Assembly: GCF_964340395.1 (NCBI RefSeq)
Contig: NC_135556.1
Location: forward strand, 8,433,501 to 8,497,500
Source: Glandiceps talaboti
Lineage: Eukaryota; Hemichordata; Enteropneusta; Spengelidae
DNA length: 64,000 nucleotides
Reading direction: 5' to 3'
Shown here piece after piece: positions 46,850 to 59,168 of the stretch (its first letter is position 1; every line of letters begins with the position of its first letter). The notes beneath the pieces are model-generated. The model did not search any database, was not told the origin of the DNA, and worked only from the letters and a program-made list of their open reading frames with translations. Position numbers and translations under genes: made by a program.

Positions 46850-47692
46850 TAGGGAGCCATAGGTAATTACAGGGGGGGGCAGGGCCGTGGAAAATGGGGG
46901 GGGGGAAATCTTTTTACAAATTGGTCGTTGGTGGAGGCCATATTTAAGAAAATGGAAATTAGGGGAGTGCTAGGGTCACATTTTACATTGACTGACTTTT
47001 TATCTAACTTTCCATTATTTTGTTAGTTTGGCATGATACACCACCAATGCCACCGGTTCCAAATCCTACTGCTACCACATCCCACCACTGCCACCATTGT
47101 AAAGTAATAATCATGATAGCACTTCAGTGAAATGCAGTGAATTCACTGTTAGTTATGGTGTGAGGAGAGGAGCGGGTATCACAGTAGTAAAGGGAGAACA
47201 GCATGGTAAAATATTGGGGGATAATGTGGTGGAGTGGAGATGTTGACCTCAGTTCGAGGTTGTCAGTTAAGTTGTGCGCTCACTGTCTAGTCTTCGGGAG
47301 TTCTGGACTTCACTTCAGCCGGTTCGATCCAAACACAGGCATTGATTTACTGCAAACAAAAACTCACTGTAGTGGTATAGTGGGAAACAACAAATGCCTT
47401 TAAAAACTATAAATGACTACAGAAAAATTCACTGTCTCCAGTGAAACATAGGACCTCCTGATTACTAATGTTGAGTTCTAACGACTATGTGGACCGGGTG
47501 TTAAAAATGTTTTTCGTTGAAATATTTAAACATTTTGAACAGGAGGAGGGTCATATTGTAGAGAAAGAAAATTGAGGGAGTGTCACTTTTTTTGCAAAAC
47601 GGACTATGGGGAAGGTCACATTTTATGCCACAGTCCGACCTTGATTTCCCCGACATTCCCCCTGTAATTGCTGACGGCTCCCTTATCAGTCG
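46850..47692. mobile_element. inverted-repeat element A, about 840 bp
   Basis: Begins AGGGAGCCATAGGTAATTAC and ends GTAATTGCTGACGGCTCCCT. The interior is non-coding and contains the undisturbed GCCTTTAAAAACTATAAATG site used for comparison with the copy at 59549. Confidence 0.75.
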
Positions 47693-48352
47693 TCCCCCCG
47701 TCAAAGAATGAAAAATAGTCAACTTCTGAGAAGTGTTGTATTTAAAGTAATGACTCGTGCAATTCAAATATGTTATCATGGAACATTGTATTACTCTATG
47801 AGGGGTGTTCACATTTTCAACGATTCGTTCTTCGTTCTTTTTTCGAGGTCTTCATAAACCACTTGATTACATAATCTTTATGAAATATGACGACAGTGTT
47901 ATTCATTATTATCTCTTTATGATGAACACATCAAAGGTGAAAAAATACACCACCATGACTTTTCTTCGGCAAGCGAGCTCCTCCCTCGTTGGAATACAAA
48001 GGTCCAAACCCATTGTGTACATTTGTAGAGCATATTTCGTCATGGGTAAAAATATGTATGAAATGATATACTGTACTGTATTCCTATTGTCTGTTTATAC
48101 CTATTGTTTTAACGGCCATTTCTTTGTGGAAACCCGGTGAGTATATGTCTTCCATTTATACCTGTGCAATTTATGTTAGACGGTAACATTTACTTATTTG
48201 GTCATTTTTTTTCTAACTGTAAGATGTCCGATGACCTTTCATTTATAGTTCAACAAAATATAAAATGTTGACGGAAAGGTAAGGTTGTGGTATTAAGTTT
48301 AAAAAAAATCTTTCTACTGTCACAGTGCCAAAATGTAAAATGCTACCTCTCT

Positions 48353-48693
48353 AAGGCCTAAAAAATTGTGTGGTTCAGATTACGCTCAATTTTAGAATAG
48401 GTGAGGTGGGTAGATTTTTTAATTTATTTTTTTATATAGTTTTTTTTTCATATGTGAGTGTCTAGTTCAGGTAGTTATGTTTTCCGTTGTTTTCCAAATG
48501 GTCTCTGTGTTATTGGTTTCTTCTCATCAGATGTACAGCCATTATAGATTGGAAGAACAGTTTTATATTGTCTTTTTATAAGTTGATGTTAGTTTCCGCA
48601 AAATATTTCTTGCGAGACTTCACAATTTTCGTGATTTTTTTTCTCGAATGCATAAAAAAGTTTTAGGTCGGCAGTAAACAATTTTTTTAGTAT
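48353..48693. mobile_element. family B element in 2.2-kb unit 1
   Basis: Starts AAGGCCTAAAAAATTGTGTG; the right end is shortened (GTAAACAATTTTTTTAG), lacking the GGTAACCGGAACC seen in other units. Confidence 0.75.
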
Positions 48694-49135
48694 ACTGCGT
48701 GTGGATTCTAATTAACACAATCCGTTGGGCGAAAATGTTTTCACTGAAACTTAGAAATCTCACCATAGACATGTAGCCATAGTTTCTATCGTTTTTCTTT
48801 TGTGATTAGAATTATAGCAATGAAATTATAAAATGCAGCCTCGTTGAAAATGTTTTCCCTGTGCGATTAAGATAGCGTCAGTAATTTTGGAATGTTACCT
48901 GTATCATTTATAAGTAATACCACGGATAAGGTCTGTGGTAATACACGCCTTCGTTTTGAGTAATCAATAATAACAGTGAATGTTCGTAATCTTTTCAACA
49001 TATACGTCAGAATTGACAGTCCGTAAGTCGTCTATGCTTCTTACAGTGCAACAGTGGAATGTTTTTCACGTCAACCAGTGGCGTTACATGTCCGAGTCGA
49101 AGCTTAGTACAAAATAAGTTTTAAAAACTTTATCA

Positions 49136-49786
49136 AGGGAGCCTTCAGTAATTAAAGGAGGGAGGGTCTGGGGAAGTAGGGGTGTCAAATGTTACAAATC
49201 GGTTCTTGGGGAGGGCCAATTTAAGAAAATAGAATTAGGAGAGGGTCATATTTTCCTTTGACTCTGGTATCCCATTATCGCTGTAACATCCTGCCACTTT
49301 CACCATTGTATCTTAACATCAGAACGTATCAGTCAAATTGCTGCTTACAACCATACAGTGAATCAATGTTTAGTTGTGGTGTAAGGAGAGGAGTGGGTCT
49401 CTCAGGAGTGAAGGTGTGGAATAAGATATTGGGGGTCATGTAGTGGAGCAGGGGTGATGACCTCATCTCAGTCTAGCCAATATCTAGAGTCTTTAGGAAT
49501 ACGATCCTTTGGCACTGGCAATTTTAAATCCAAACACGGAATTAATTAATTATAATGCAGTGGCCTCACACAAGTTCACCGTGGTGGTGGTGGTGGTGGT
49601 GGTGGTAGTAGTAGTAGTAGTAGTGGAAAGCAACCAATACCAGTATCACATAATCAATTTTGTGGCAGCTATGGGATAGAGTCCTAACCATTGATTTTGT
49701 AACCCGTGTTACAACGGACAAGGGAGAATGTAACATTTCCACAGACCGGGCTTGACCCCCCCCCCTGTAATTACTGAAGGCTCCCT
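49136..49786. mobile_element. element A in unit 1, 651 bp, 5-bp target duplication
   Basis: TATCA flanks both sides (49131-49135, 49787-49791). The ends are AGGGAGCCTTCAGTAATTA and TAATTACTGAAGGCTCCCT, inverted copies. It carries a GGT/AGT trinucleotide run at 49578-49623. Confidence 0.8.
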
Positions 49787-50539
49787 TATCACGGGGCCCC
49801 TTTATCATTCGTTCATGAGCGCGTGTTTACGAGTACACACACAAAGTCCGAAATCCCCATAGGCATTTTTCCATGACCATAGTATTTTTGAGCCTTAATG
49901 ATCTGTTGCGCTAAAAATTAATTGCAACCCCCCCCCACCCCATCAAAGAATGAAAAATATTCAACTTCTGAGAAGTGTTGTATTTAAAGTAACGACTCGT
50001 GCAATTCAAATATGTTATCATGGAACATTGTATTACTCTATGAGGGGTGTTCACATTTTCAACGATTCGTTCTTCGTTCTTTTTTCGAGGTCTTCAAATA
50101 TGACGGCAGTGTTATTCATTCTTATCTCTTTATGATGAACACATCAAAGGTGAAAAAATACACCACCATGACTTTTCTTTGGCAAACAAGCTCCTGCCTC
50201 GTTGGAATACAAAGGTCCAAACCCATTGTGTAGAAAATGTTTCGTCATGGGAGTAAGAATATGTATGAAATGATATACCTATTGTCTGTTTATACCTATT
50301 GTCTTAACGACCATTTCTTTGTGGAAACCCGGTGAGTATGTGTCTTCCATTTATACCTGTGCAATTTATGTTAGACGGTAAAATTTACTTCTTTGGTCAT
50401 TTTTTCTAACTATAAGATGTCCGGTAACCTTTCATTTATAGTTCAACAAATTATAAAATGTTGACGGAAAGGTAAGGTGGCGGTATTAAGTTAAAAACTC
50501 TACTGTCACAGTGGCGAAATGTAAAACGCTTCCTCTCTA

Positions 50540-50927
50540 AGGCCTAAACAATTGTGTGGTTCCAATTACGCTCAATTTTAGAATAGGTGAGGTGGGTAGA
50601 TTTTTTAATTTTATTTTTATATATATATTTTTCATATGTGAGTATCTAGTTTAATAGGTAGTTATATTTTTCGTTTTTCCCCCACATGGTATCTGTGTTA
50701 CTGGTTTCTTCTCATCAGATGTACATCCATATATTGAAGATTGGGACAACAGTTTTATATCGTCTGTTTAAGTTGATGTCAATTTCCGCATCCATGCTAT
50801 TTCTTGCGAGACTTCACAATTTTCGTGATTTTATTATAATATTTTTTCTCGAATACATAAAAAAAAGTTTAGGTTCGGCAGTGAAAAATTAGGCGGGTCC
50901 GGTAACCGGAACCAAAATTTTTTTAGT
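50540..50927. mobile_element. family B element in unit 2
   Basis: From AGGCCTAAACAATTGTGTGG to GGTAACCGGAACCAAAATTT. Confidence 0.8.
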
Positions 50928-51370
50928 ATACTGCGTGTGGATTCTAATTAACTCAATCCGTTGGGCGAAAATGTTTTCATTGAAACTTAGAAATCTCACC
51001 ATAGACATGTAGCCATAGTTTCTATAGTTATTCTTTTGTGATTAGAATTATAGCAAGTAAATTTTAAAATGCAGCCTCGTTGAAAAGGGTTTCCCAGTGC
51101 GATTAAGATAGCGTCAGTAATTTTGGAATGTTACCTGTATCATCATAAGTAATACCACAGATAAGGTCTGTGGTAATACACGCCTTCGTTTTAAGTAATC
51201 AATAATAACAGTGAATGTTAGTAATCATTTCAACATAGACGTCAAAATTGACAGTCCGTAAGTTGTCTATGCTTCTTGCAGTGAAACAGTGGAATGTTTT
51301 TACGTCAACCAGCAGCAGTGGCGTCACATATCCGAGTCGAAGTACAAAATAAGTTTTAAAAACTTTACCA

Positions 51371-52010
51371 AGGGAGCCTTCAGTAATTAAAGGAGGGAGG
51401 GTCTAGGGAAGTAGGGGTATCAAATGTTACAAATCGGTTCTTGGGGAGGGCCATATTTTACTTTGACTCTGGTATCCCATTATCGCTGTAACATCCTGCC
51501 ACTGTCACCATTGTATCGTAACATCAGAACATATCAGTTAAATTGTTGCTTTACAACCATACAGTGAATCAATGTTTAGTTGTGGTGTAAGGAGAGGAGT
51601 GGGTCCCTCAGGAGTGGAGGTGTTACAGTGTAATAAGATATTGGGGGTCATGTAGTAGAGCAGGAGTTATGACCTCATCTCAGTCTAGCCAATATTTAGA
51701 GTCTTTGAGAGTACGATCCTTCGGCACTGGCAATTTTAAATCCAAACACGGAATTAATTAATTATAATGCAGTGGCCTCACACAAGTTCACCGTGGTGGT
51801 GGTGGTGGTGGTGGTGGTGGTGGTGGTAGTGGTAGTAGTAGTGGAAAGCAACCAGTACCAGTATCACAAAATCAATTTTGTGGCAGCTATGGGATATAGT
51901 CCTAACCATTGATTTTGTAACCCGTGTCACAACGGACAAGGGGGAATGTAACATTTTATGCCACAGACCGGGCTTGATCCCCCCTGTGATTACTGAAGGC
52001 TTCCTTATCA
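51371..52010. mobile_element. element A in unit 2
   Basis: The same ends as at 49136, with a single change near the right end (GGCTTCCTTATCA) and an internal deletion of the TTTAAGAAAATAGAATTAGG block. Confidence 0.75.
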
Positions 52011-52810
52011 CGAGCCCCTTTATCATTCGTTAATGAGCGCGTGTTTACGAATACACACACGAAGTCCGAAATCCCCATAGGCATTTTTCCATGACCATAG
52101 TATTTTTGAGCCTTAATGATCTGTTGCGCTAAAAATTAATTGCAACCCCCCCCCCCACCCTATCAAAGAATGAAAAATAATCAACTTCTGAGAAGTGTTG
52201 TATTTAAAGTAATGACTCGTGCAATTCAAACTGGAACATTGTATTACTCTATGAGGGGTGTTCACATTTTCAACGATTCGTTCTTCGTCAAGTTCTTTTT
52301 TCGAGGTCTTCATAAACCACTTGATTGCATAATTTTTATGAAATATGACGACAGTGTTATTTATTATTATCTCTTTATGATGAACACATCAAAGGTGAAA
52401 ACATACACCACCATGACTTTTTTACGGCAAACGAGCTCCTGCCTCGTTGGAATACAAAGGTCCAAACCCATTGTGTAGAGCATGTTTCGTCATGGGTAAA
52501 AATATGTATGAAATGATTATACATACTGTATTCCTATTGTCTGTTTATACCTATTGTCTTAACGACCATTTCTTTAATTGTGGAAACCCGGTGAGTATGT
52601 GTCTTCCATTTATACCTGTGCAATTTATGTTAGACGATAAAATTTACTTATTTGGTCATTTTTTTCTAAATGTAAGATATCCGATAACCTTTCATTTATA
52701 GTTCAACAAAACATAAAATGTTGACGGAAAGGTAAGGTGGTGGTATTAAGTTTAAAAAAATCTTTCTACTGTCACATGTGCAGTGCCAAAATGTAAAACG
52801 CTACCTCTCT

Positions 52811-53199
52811 AAGGCCCGGACAATTGTGTGGTTCAGATTACGCTCAATTTTAGAATAGGTGAGGTAGGTAGATTTTTTAATTTTATTTTTTATATATATG
52901 TATATTTTTTGATATGTGAGTATCTAGTTCAGGTAGTTATATTTTTCGTTTTTTTCCCATATGGTATCTGTGTTACTGGTTTCTTCTCATCAGATGTACA
53001 GCCATATATTGAAGATTGGAAGAACAGTTTTATATCGTCTTTTTAAGTTGATGTCAGTTTCTGAATCCACTATTTCTTGATAAACTTCATAATTTTCGTG
53101 ATTTTATTATAATATTTTTTCTCGAATACATAAAAAAAATTTAGGTTCGGCAGTGGAAAACTAGGCGGGGTTCGGTAACCGGAACCAACCATTTTTTAG
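52811..53199. mobile_element. family B element in unit 3
   Basis: Left end altered (AAGGCCCGGACAATTG); right end GGTAACCGGAACCAACCATT. Confidence 0.75.
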
Positions 53200-53657
53200 T
53201 ATACTGCGTGTGGATTCTAATTAACTCAATCCGCTGGGCGAAAATATTTTCATTGAAACTTAGAAATCTCACCATAGACATGTTGCCATAGCCTTTCTAG
53301 AGTTTTCCTTTTGCGAATAGAAGCATGGCCAGTAAATTATAAAATGTAAGAATGGTTGAAAAAAGTTTTCCTTTTGCAAGTAAGATCATGTCAGTAAATT
53401 TTGAAATGTTACCTGACTGTGTGATTTATAAGTAATACCACACCACAGACAAGGTCTGTGGTAGTATGCGCCTTAGTTGTGAGTAATCAATAATGACAAT
53501 GATTGTGGTGTAAGTAATCATTTCAACATAGACGTCAAAATTGACAGTCCGTAAGTGGTCTATGCTTCTTACAGTGAAACAGTGGAATGTTTTTACGTCA
53601 ACCAGTGGCGTCACATATCCGAGTCGAAGTACAAAATAAGTTTTAAAAACTTTACCA

Positions 53658-54088
53658 AGGGAGCCTTCAGTAATTAAAGGAGGGAGGGTCTAGGGAAGTA
53701 GGGGTATCAAATGTTACAAATCGGTTCTTGGGGAGGGCCATATTTTACTTTGACTCTGGTATCCCATTATCGCTGTAACATCCTGCCACTGTCACCATTG
53801 TATCGTAACATCAGAAAGTATCAGTTAAATTGTTGCTTTACAACCATACAGTGAATCAATGTTTAGTTGTGGTGTAAGGAGAGGAGTGGGTCTCTCAGGA
53901 GTGAAGGTGTGGAATAAGATATTGGGGGTCATGTAGTGGAGCAGGGGTGATGACCTCATCTCAGTCTAGCCAATATCTAGAGTCTTTAGGAATACGATCC
54001 TTTGGCACTGGCAATTTTAAATCCAAACACGGAATTAATTAATTATAATGCAGTGGCCTCACACAAGTTCACCGTGGTGGTGGTGGTG

Positions 54089-54128
<40 letters not shown>

Positions 54129-54293
54129 AAAGCAACCAATACCAGTATCACATAATCAATTTTGTGGCAGCTATGGGATAGAGTCCTAACCATTGATTTT
54201 GTAACCCGTGTTACAACGGACAAGGGAGAATGTAACATTTCCACAGACCGGGCTTGACCCCCCCCCCCCTGTAATTACTGAAGGCTCCCTTAT
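53658..54293. mobile_element. element A in unit 3
   Basis: Ends as in unit 1. The trinucleotide run (54075-54125) is longest in its TAG part. It shares the unit 2 internal deletion but the unit 1 right half, suggesting exchange between units. Confidence 0.75.
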
Positions 54294-55088
54294 CACGGGG
54301 GCCCCTTTATCATTCGTTCATGAGCGCGTGTTTACGAGTACACACACAAAGTCCGAAATCCCCATAGGCATTTTTCCATGACCATAGTATTTTTGAGCCT
54401 TAATGATCTGTTACGCTAAAACATTCATTGCCACACCCCTCCTAATCCCCGCGTCAAAGAATGAAAAATATTCTTGTTCTGAGAAGTGTTGTATTTAAAG
54501 TAATGACTTGTGCAATTCAAATATGTTATCATGGAACATTGTATTACTCTATGAGGGGTGTTCACATTTTCAACGATTCGTTCTTCGTTCTTTTTTCGAG
54601 GTCTTCATAAACCACTTGATTACATAATCTTTATGAAATATGACGACAGTGTTATTTATTATTATCTCTTTATGATGAACACATCAAAGGTGAAAACATA
54701 CACCACCATGACTTTTCTACGGCAAACGAGCTCCTGCCTCGTTGGAATACAAAGGTCCAAACCCATTCTGTAGAGCATGTTTCGTCATGGGTAAAAATAT
54801 GTATGAAATGATTATACTGTATTCCTATTGTCTGTTTATACCTATTGTCTTAACGACCATTTCTTTGTGGAAACCCGGTGAGTATGTGTCTTCCATTTAT
54901 ACCTGTGCAACTGATGTTAGACGGTAAAATTTACTTATTTGGTCATTTTTTCTAGTAACTATAAGATGTCCGGTAACTTTTCATTTATAGTTCAACAAAT
55001 TATAAAATGTTGACGGAAAGGTAAGGTGGCGGTATTAAGTTAAAAACTCTACTGTCACAGTGCCAAAATGTAAAACGCTTCCTCTCTA

Positions 55089-55480
55089 AGGCCTAAACAA
55101 TTGTGTGGTTCCAATTACACTCAATTTTAGAATAGGTGAGGTGGGTATCGTAGATTTTTTATTTTATTTTTATATATATATTTTTTCATATGTGAGTATC
55201 TAGTTCAGGTAGTTATATTTTTCGTTTTTTTCCCATATGGTATCTCAGTGTGTTACTGGTTTCTTCTCATCAGATGTACAGCCATATATTGAAGATTGGA
55301 AGAACAATTTTATAATGTCTTTTTAAGTTGATGTCAGTTTCGGCGACCACTTTTTCTTGCGAGACTTCCCAATTTTCGTGATTTTATTATAATTGTTGTT
55401 CTCGAATGCATAAAAAAAAGTTTAGGGTCGGCAGTGAAAAAGTAGGCGGGGTTCGGTAACCGGAACCAAACATTTTTTAG
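55089..55480. mobile_element. family B element in unit 4
   Basis: From AGGCCTAAACAATTGTGTGG to GGTAACCGGAACCAAACATT, with a small insertion (GGTATCGTAG) near the left end. Confidence 0.75.
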
Positions 55481-55827
55481 TATACTGCGTGTTGATTCTA
55501 ATTAACACAATCCGTTGGGCGAAAATGTTTTCATTGAAACTTAATGCAGCCTCGTTGAAAAGGTTTTCCCAGTGCGATTAAGATCGCGTCAGTAATTTTG
55601 GAATGTTACCTGTATCATTTATAAGTATTACCACAGATAAGGTCTGTGGTAATACACGCCTTCGTTTTAAGTAATCAATAATGTTCGTAATCATTTCAAC
55701 ATAGACGTCAAAATTGACAGTCCGTAAGTGGTCTATGCTTCTTACAGTGCCACAGTGGAATGTGTTTACGTCAACCAGTGGCGTCACATGTCCGAGTCGA
55801 AGTACAAAATAAGTTTTAAAAACTTTG

Positions 55828-56570
55828 TCAAGGGAGCCTTCAGTAATTAAAGGAGGGAGGGTCTAGGGAAGTAGGGGTATCAAATGTTACAAATCGGTTC
55901 TTGGGGAGGGCCATATTTAAGAAAATAGAATTAGGAGAGGGTCATATTTTCCTTTGACTCTGGTATCCCATTATCGCTGTAACATCCTGCCACTGTCACC
56001 ATTGTATCGTAACATCAGAACGTATCAGTCAAATTGCTGCTTACAACCATGCAGTGAATCAATGTTTAGTTGTGGTGTAAGGAGAGGAGTGGGTCTCTCA
56101 GGAGTGAAGGTGTGGCATAAGATATTGGGGGCCATGTAGTAGAGCAGGGGTGATGACCTCATCTCAGTCTAGCCAATATCTAGAGTCTTTAGGAATACGA
56201 TCCTTTGGCACTGGCAATTTTCAATCCAAACACGGAATTAATTAACGCAGTGGCATCACACTAATTGATCATTAGTGATAGTAGTGCGAAGCAACCAATA
56301 CCAGTGTCACATAATCAATTTTGTGGTAGTGGTGGGATAGAGTCCTATAACCATTGATTTTGAGACCCAAGTCACCTTTTATGGCTGACGGCATAAACTT
56401 TTTTTGACCAATGATTTTGAAATATTTGAACGGGGCTTCGGATGGGAGTATGTTTTAGAGAAAGGATGTTGAGGGACACATTTTAGAAAACAGGGCAATC
56501 GGGGAATGATCACACTTTACGTAGCAGACTCGGCTTGGTTTCCGCATGCCTCCAACCTGAAGGCTCCCTA
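55828..56570. mobile_element. element A in unit 4, different right half
   Basis: The left half is like units 1-3. It lacks the GGT array, and from about 56380 it continues into the longer form (ATATTTGAACGGGG, GGGAATGATCACACTTTACG) seen in the 46850 and 59549 copies, ending CTGAAGGCTCCCT. Confidence 0.7.
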
Positions 56571-56689
56571 AGTAATCCCCTAAATAAAGTTCAAGTTTGA
56601 ATCACTAGAAATCAAATATATTGAAATACTTTAAGAATTCATCAGCACTGGCCAGTAGTTTGACATTGTTAACAACGTTCATGCATATG

Positions 56690-57245
56690 TTTTGTTTGTT
56701 TTTTTGTTTGTTTTTTGTTTTTGTTGTTGTTTTTTTTACCTTGTATGTATATAAATTGCTGTATATGTTTGCCTTGGGCCATAAAGCCGATTATTTTGAA
56801 GAAACTCTTTTTGTTGTCCAGCCAGGAGTTTAAAGTTATTTTTAATTGCTTTTCATTGCCGATGTATATACCTTTCCTAACTTCAACACAACATTGTATC
56901 ACTGCCATATCATCTAAGAAAATAAATTCAAGATTTAAATTTCAAAAAGCTTTAAAATCTTACTTATCAGCTTTGTGATTTTTTTTTCATTTTTTTCCGT
57001 ATATTCTTTATAGATTTTCTTTTTCTCAACATTGTGACTTTTTTTGTAAATTTTATTGCAGTAATAATTGTGGGCTGTGGACTAGATTAGTCCGTTGGGA
57101 CTACTTCCACAGTCCAAACCAGATATAATTCAGTTTTCTTTTGTTCTATTTTGTTTGTTTTGAATTGTAGGTTTGTAATACTTGAGTTTATATTCAACTT
57201 TGTTCTATTTATTTATATCTGGTTGAATAAAGATTCACAATTCAC
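56690..57245 (+). mobile_element. possible LINE 3' remnant
   Basis: The frame ends in a basic FKFQKALKSYLSAL-like C-terminus, then a T-rich 3' region, a GGACTAGATTAGTCC palindrome and a GGTTGAATAAAGATTCACAA end, typical of non-LTR retrotransposon 3' ends. No catalytic part remains. Confidence 0.45.
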
Positions 57246-57516
57246 AAAACTTAATAGTTGACCGACCGCAAAATAACAAATGTTTATACTTTTTGCATTT
57301 CCATTTCATTTTAATACTGTATTGACCTCCTGTAAGTCCTATTAGATATACGTACACTGTTCTTCAAATGGGAAAAAAGATACTTCAAAAACTGAAATAC
57401 AATAAGTAAATAAACACCGACCCTAACATCTGATGTACTACGTGATATACAATGATTTATTCCGATACCTAACCACAGATTCACTCAAGACTTCTGGACG
57501 GAATCAAGACAGCATC

Positions 57517-57610
57517 ATGACTGAATTGATCGAAACTGGTTCTAAACGTGGACACGATCATCTCAAGCATTCAGATGACGACGGCTATAGCAGTTGGGAG
57601 AGTTCACCAG
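57517..57610 (+). CDS. ZU5 gene, N-terminal exon
   Basis: 31 codons plus one base, donor CACCAG|gtatac. An acceptor (accacag at 57472-57478) precedes it and the frame is open back to it, so an untranslated or coding upstream exon is likely. Confidence 0.5.
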
Positions 57611-59116
57611 GTATACGATATTTTATCGAATACAGACAGTTTTATTCAATGTTGATTATTTTATGTATAAATGCTCCTTTTCAGAATACGCTGTTTCTTG
57701 AATTGAATGGGTTCCAAGCAATCTGATTAAAATCCGATGTAGATGCCGGCTAATCGTGCGTTGCTATCTTACCCTCGTTATTTAGCTTGAATTGACCTTC
57801 GTAGTACATGTTTACGTTTTTAGCCTGATCGCCTCCTCTACATCTGAGATGGCGCCCATGCAAACGAATTTTAGAGGAGGAGTTCAGGCAAAAAACAATT
57901 CAAGCTAAATAACGAAGGTAAGATAGCAACGCACGATTAGTCGACATCTACATCGGATTGCATCTGCATGCATGCATGTATGTATGTATGTATGTATGTA
58001 TGCATGTATGTATGTATGTATGCATGTATGTATGCATGTATGTATGTATGTATGTATGTATGTATGTATGCATGTATGTATGTATGTATGTATGTATGTA
58101 TGTATGTATGTATGTATGTATGTATGTATGTATGCATGTATGCATGTATGTATGTATGTATGTATGTATGTATGTATGTATGTATGCATGTATGTATGTA
58201 TGTATGTATGTATGTATGTATGCATGCATGCATGTATGTATGTATGTATGTATGCATGTATGTATGCATGTATGCATGTATGTATGTATGTATGTATGTA
58301 TGTATGTATGTATGTATGTATGTATGTATGCATGCATGCATGTATGTATGTATGTATGTATGTATGTATGTATGTATGTATGTATGTATGTATGCATGCA
58401 TGCATGTATGTATGTATGTATGCATGTATGTATGTATGTATGTATGTATGTATGTATGCATGTATGTATGTATGTATGTATGTATGTATGTATGTATGTA
58501 CGTACTTTCAGATTTAGATATAGCAGTTGACAACATAAAGAAAGACCTAGCAACAAGGGGAAGGGTCGGGGGAATTAGGGGTGGGTTTACAAATTTGTCC
58601 TCGGGAGATAAAAGATATACGGGCGGACGGTCAGACCAACAGATAGGCTGACGGATAGACGGATGGACAGACAGACGTGTAGGTAGGTAGTCTAGCTGCT
58701 AGACCTGGGATGTTCTTCCGATACAATACGACACACGGCCGAACATCGCTATCGAGGATGGAACAAGCAAGATGGCAAGCCCTCACTGCGAACTTCGTTC
58801 GCCTATCGTATCGGAAGAAAGCCCGAACGTCTAGCAGCAAGACAAGTGGGTAGGTAGGTAGGTAGATAGGTACGATACATAATGCAAATATTATAATCCG
58901 AAACCAGCAATGTAAGCTTGTGGAACTCTTAATAAAGTAGTTTTCAGAGACGCCTTCTGAGACTGAGACTATAATTAAACCAACGTCCATTCAATATTAG
59001 CTTAGCAATTATTATAGCAACATATTGCGACAATAGTTTTAGTTTGTGTCTAGAAAACCGCAGGTTCAACTACCAGGGTAATAGATAGACAGACAGACAG
59101 ACAGATGTGTGTATAT

Positions 59117-59168
<52 letters not shown>

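Larger units (their letters stand above)
47701..56570 (+). repeat. 2.2-kb unit tandemly repeated four times
   Basis: The marker TCAAAGAATGAAAAATA occurs at 47701, 49943, 52162 and 54453, giving unit lengths of 2242, 2219 and 2291 bp. Each unit contains, in order: the AACTTCTGAGAAGTGTTGTA block, one family B element, a TATACTGCGTGTGGATTCTA block and one element A. Copies differ by small indels, microsatellite length and base changes. Repeated frames of up to about 110 codons occur in every unit but lack any recognisable domain. Confidence 0.9.

Noticed and set aside
47805-54927. Repeated frames of 60-112 codons in each 2.2-kb unit
   Set aside because: They diverge by frameshifts between units and have no domain, so they look like chance frames in repeated DNA.
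57905-58651. Six long open frames of Cys-Met-Tyr-Val or Ile-His-Thr-Tyr
   Set aside because: By-products of the TATG tetranucleotide array.
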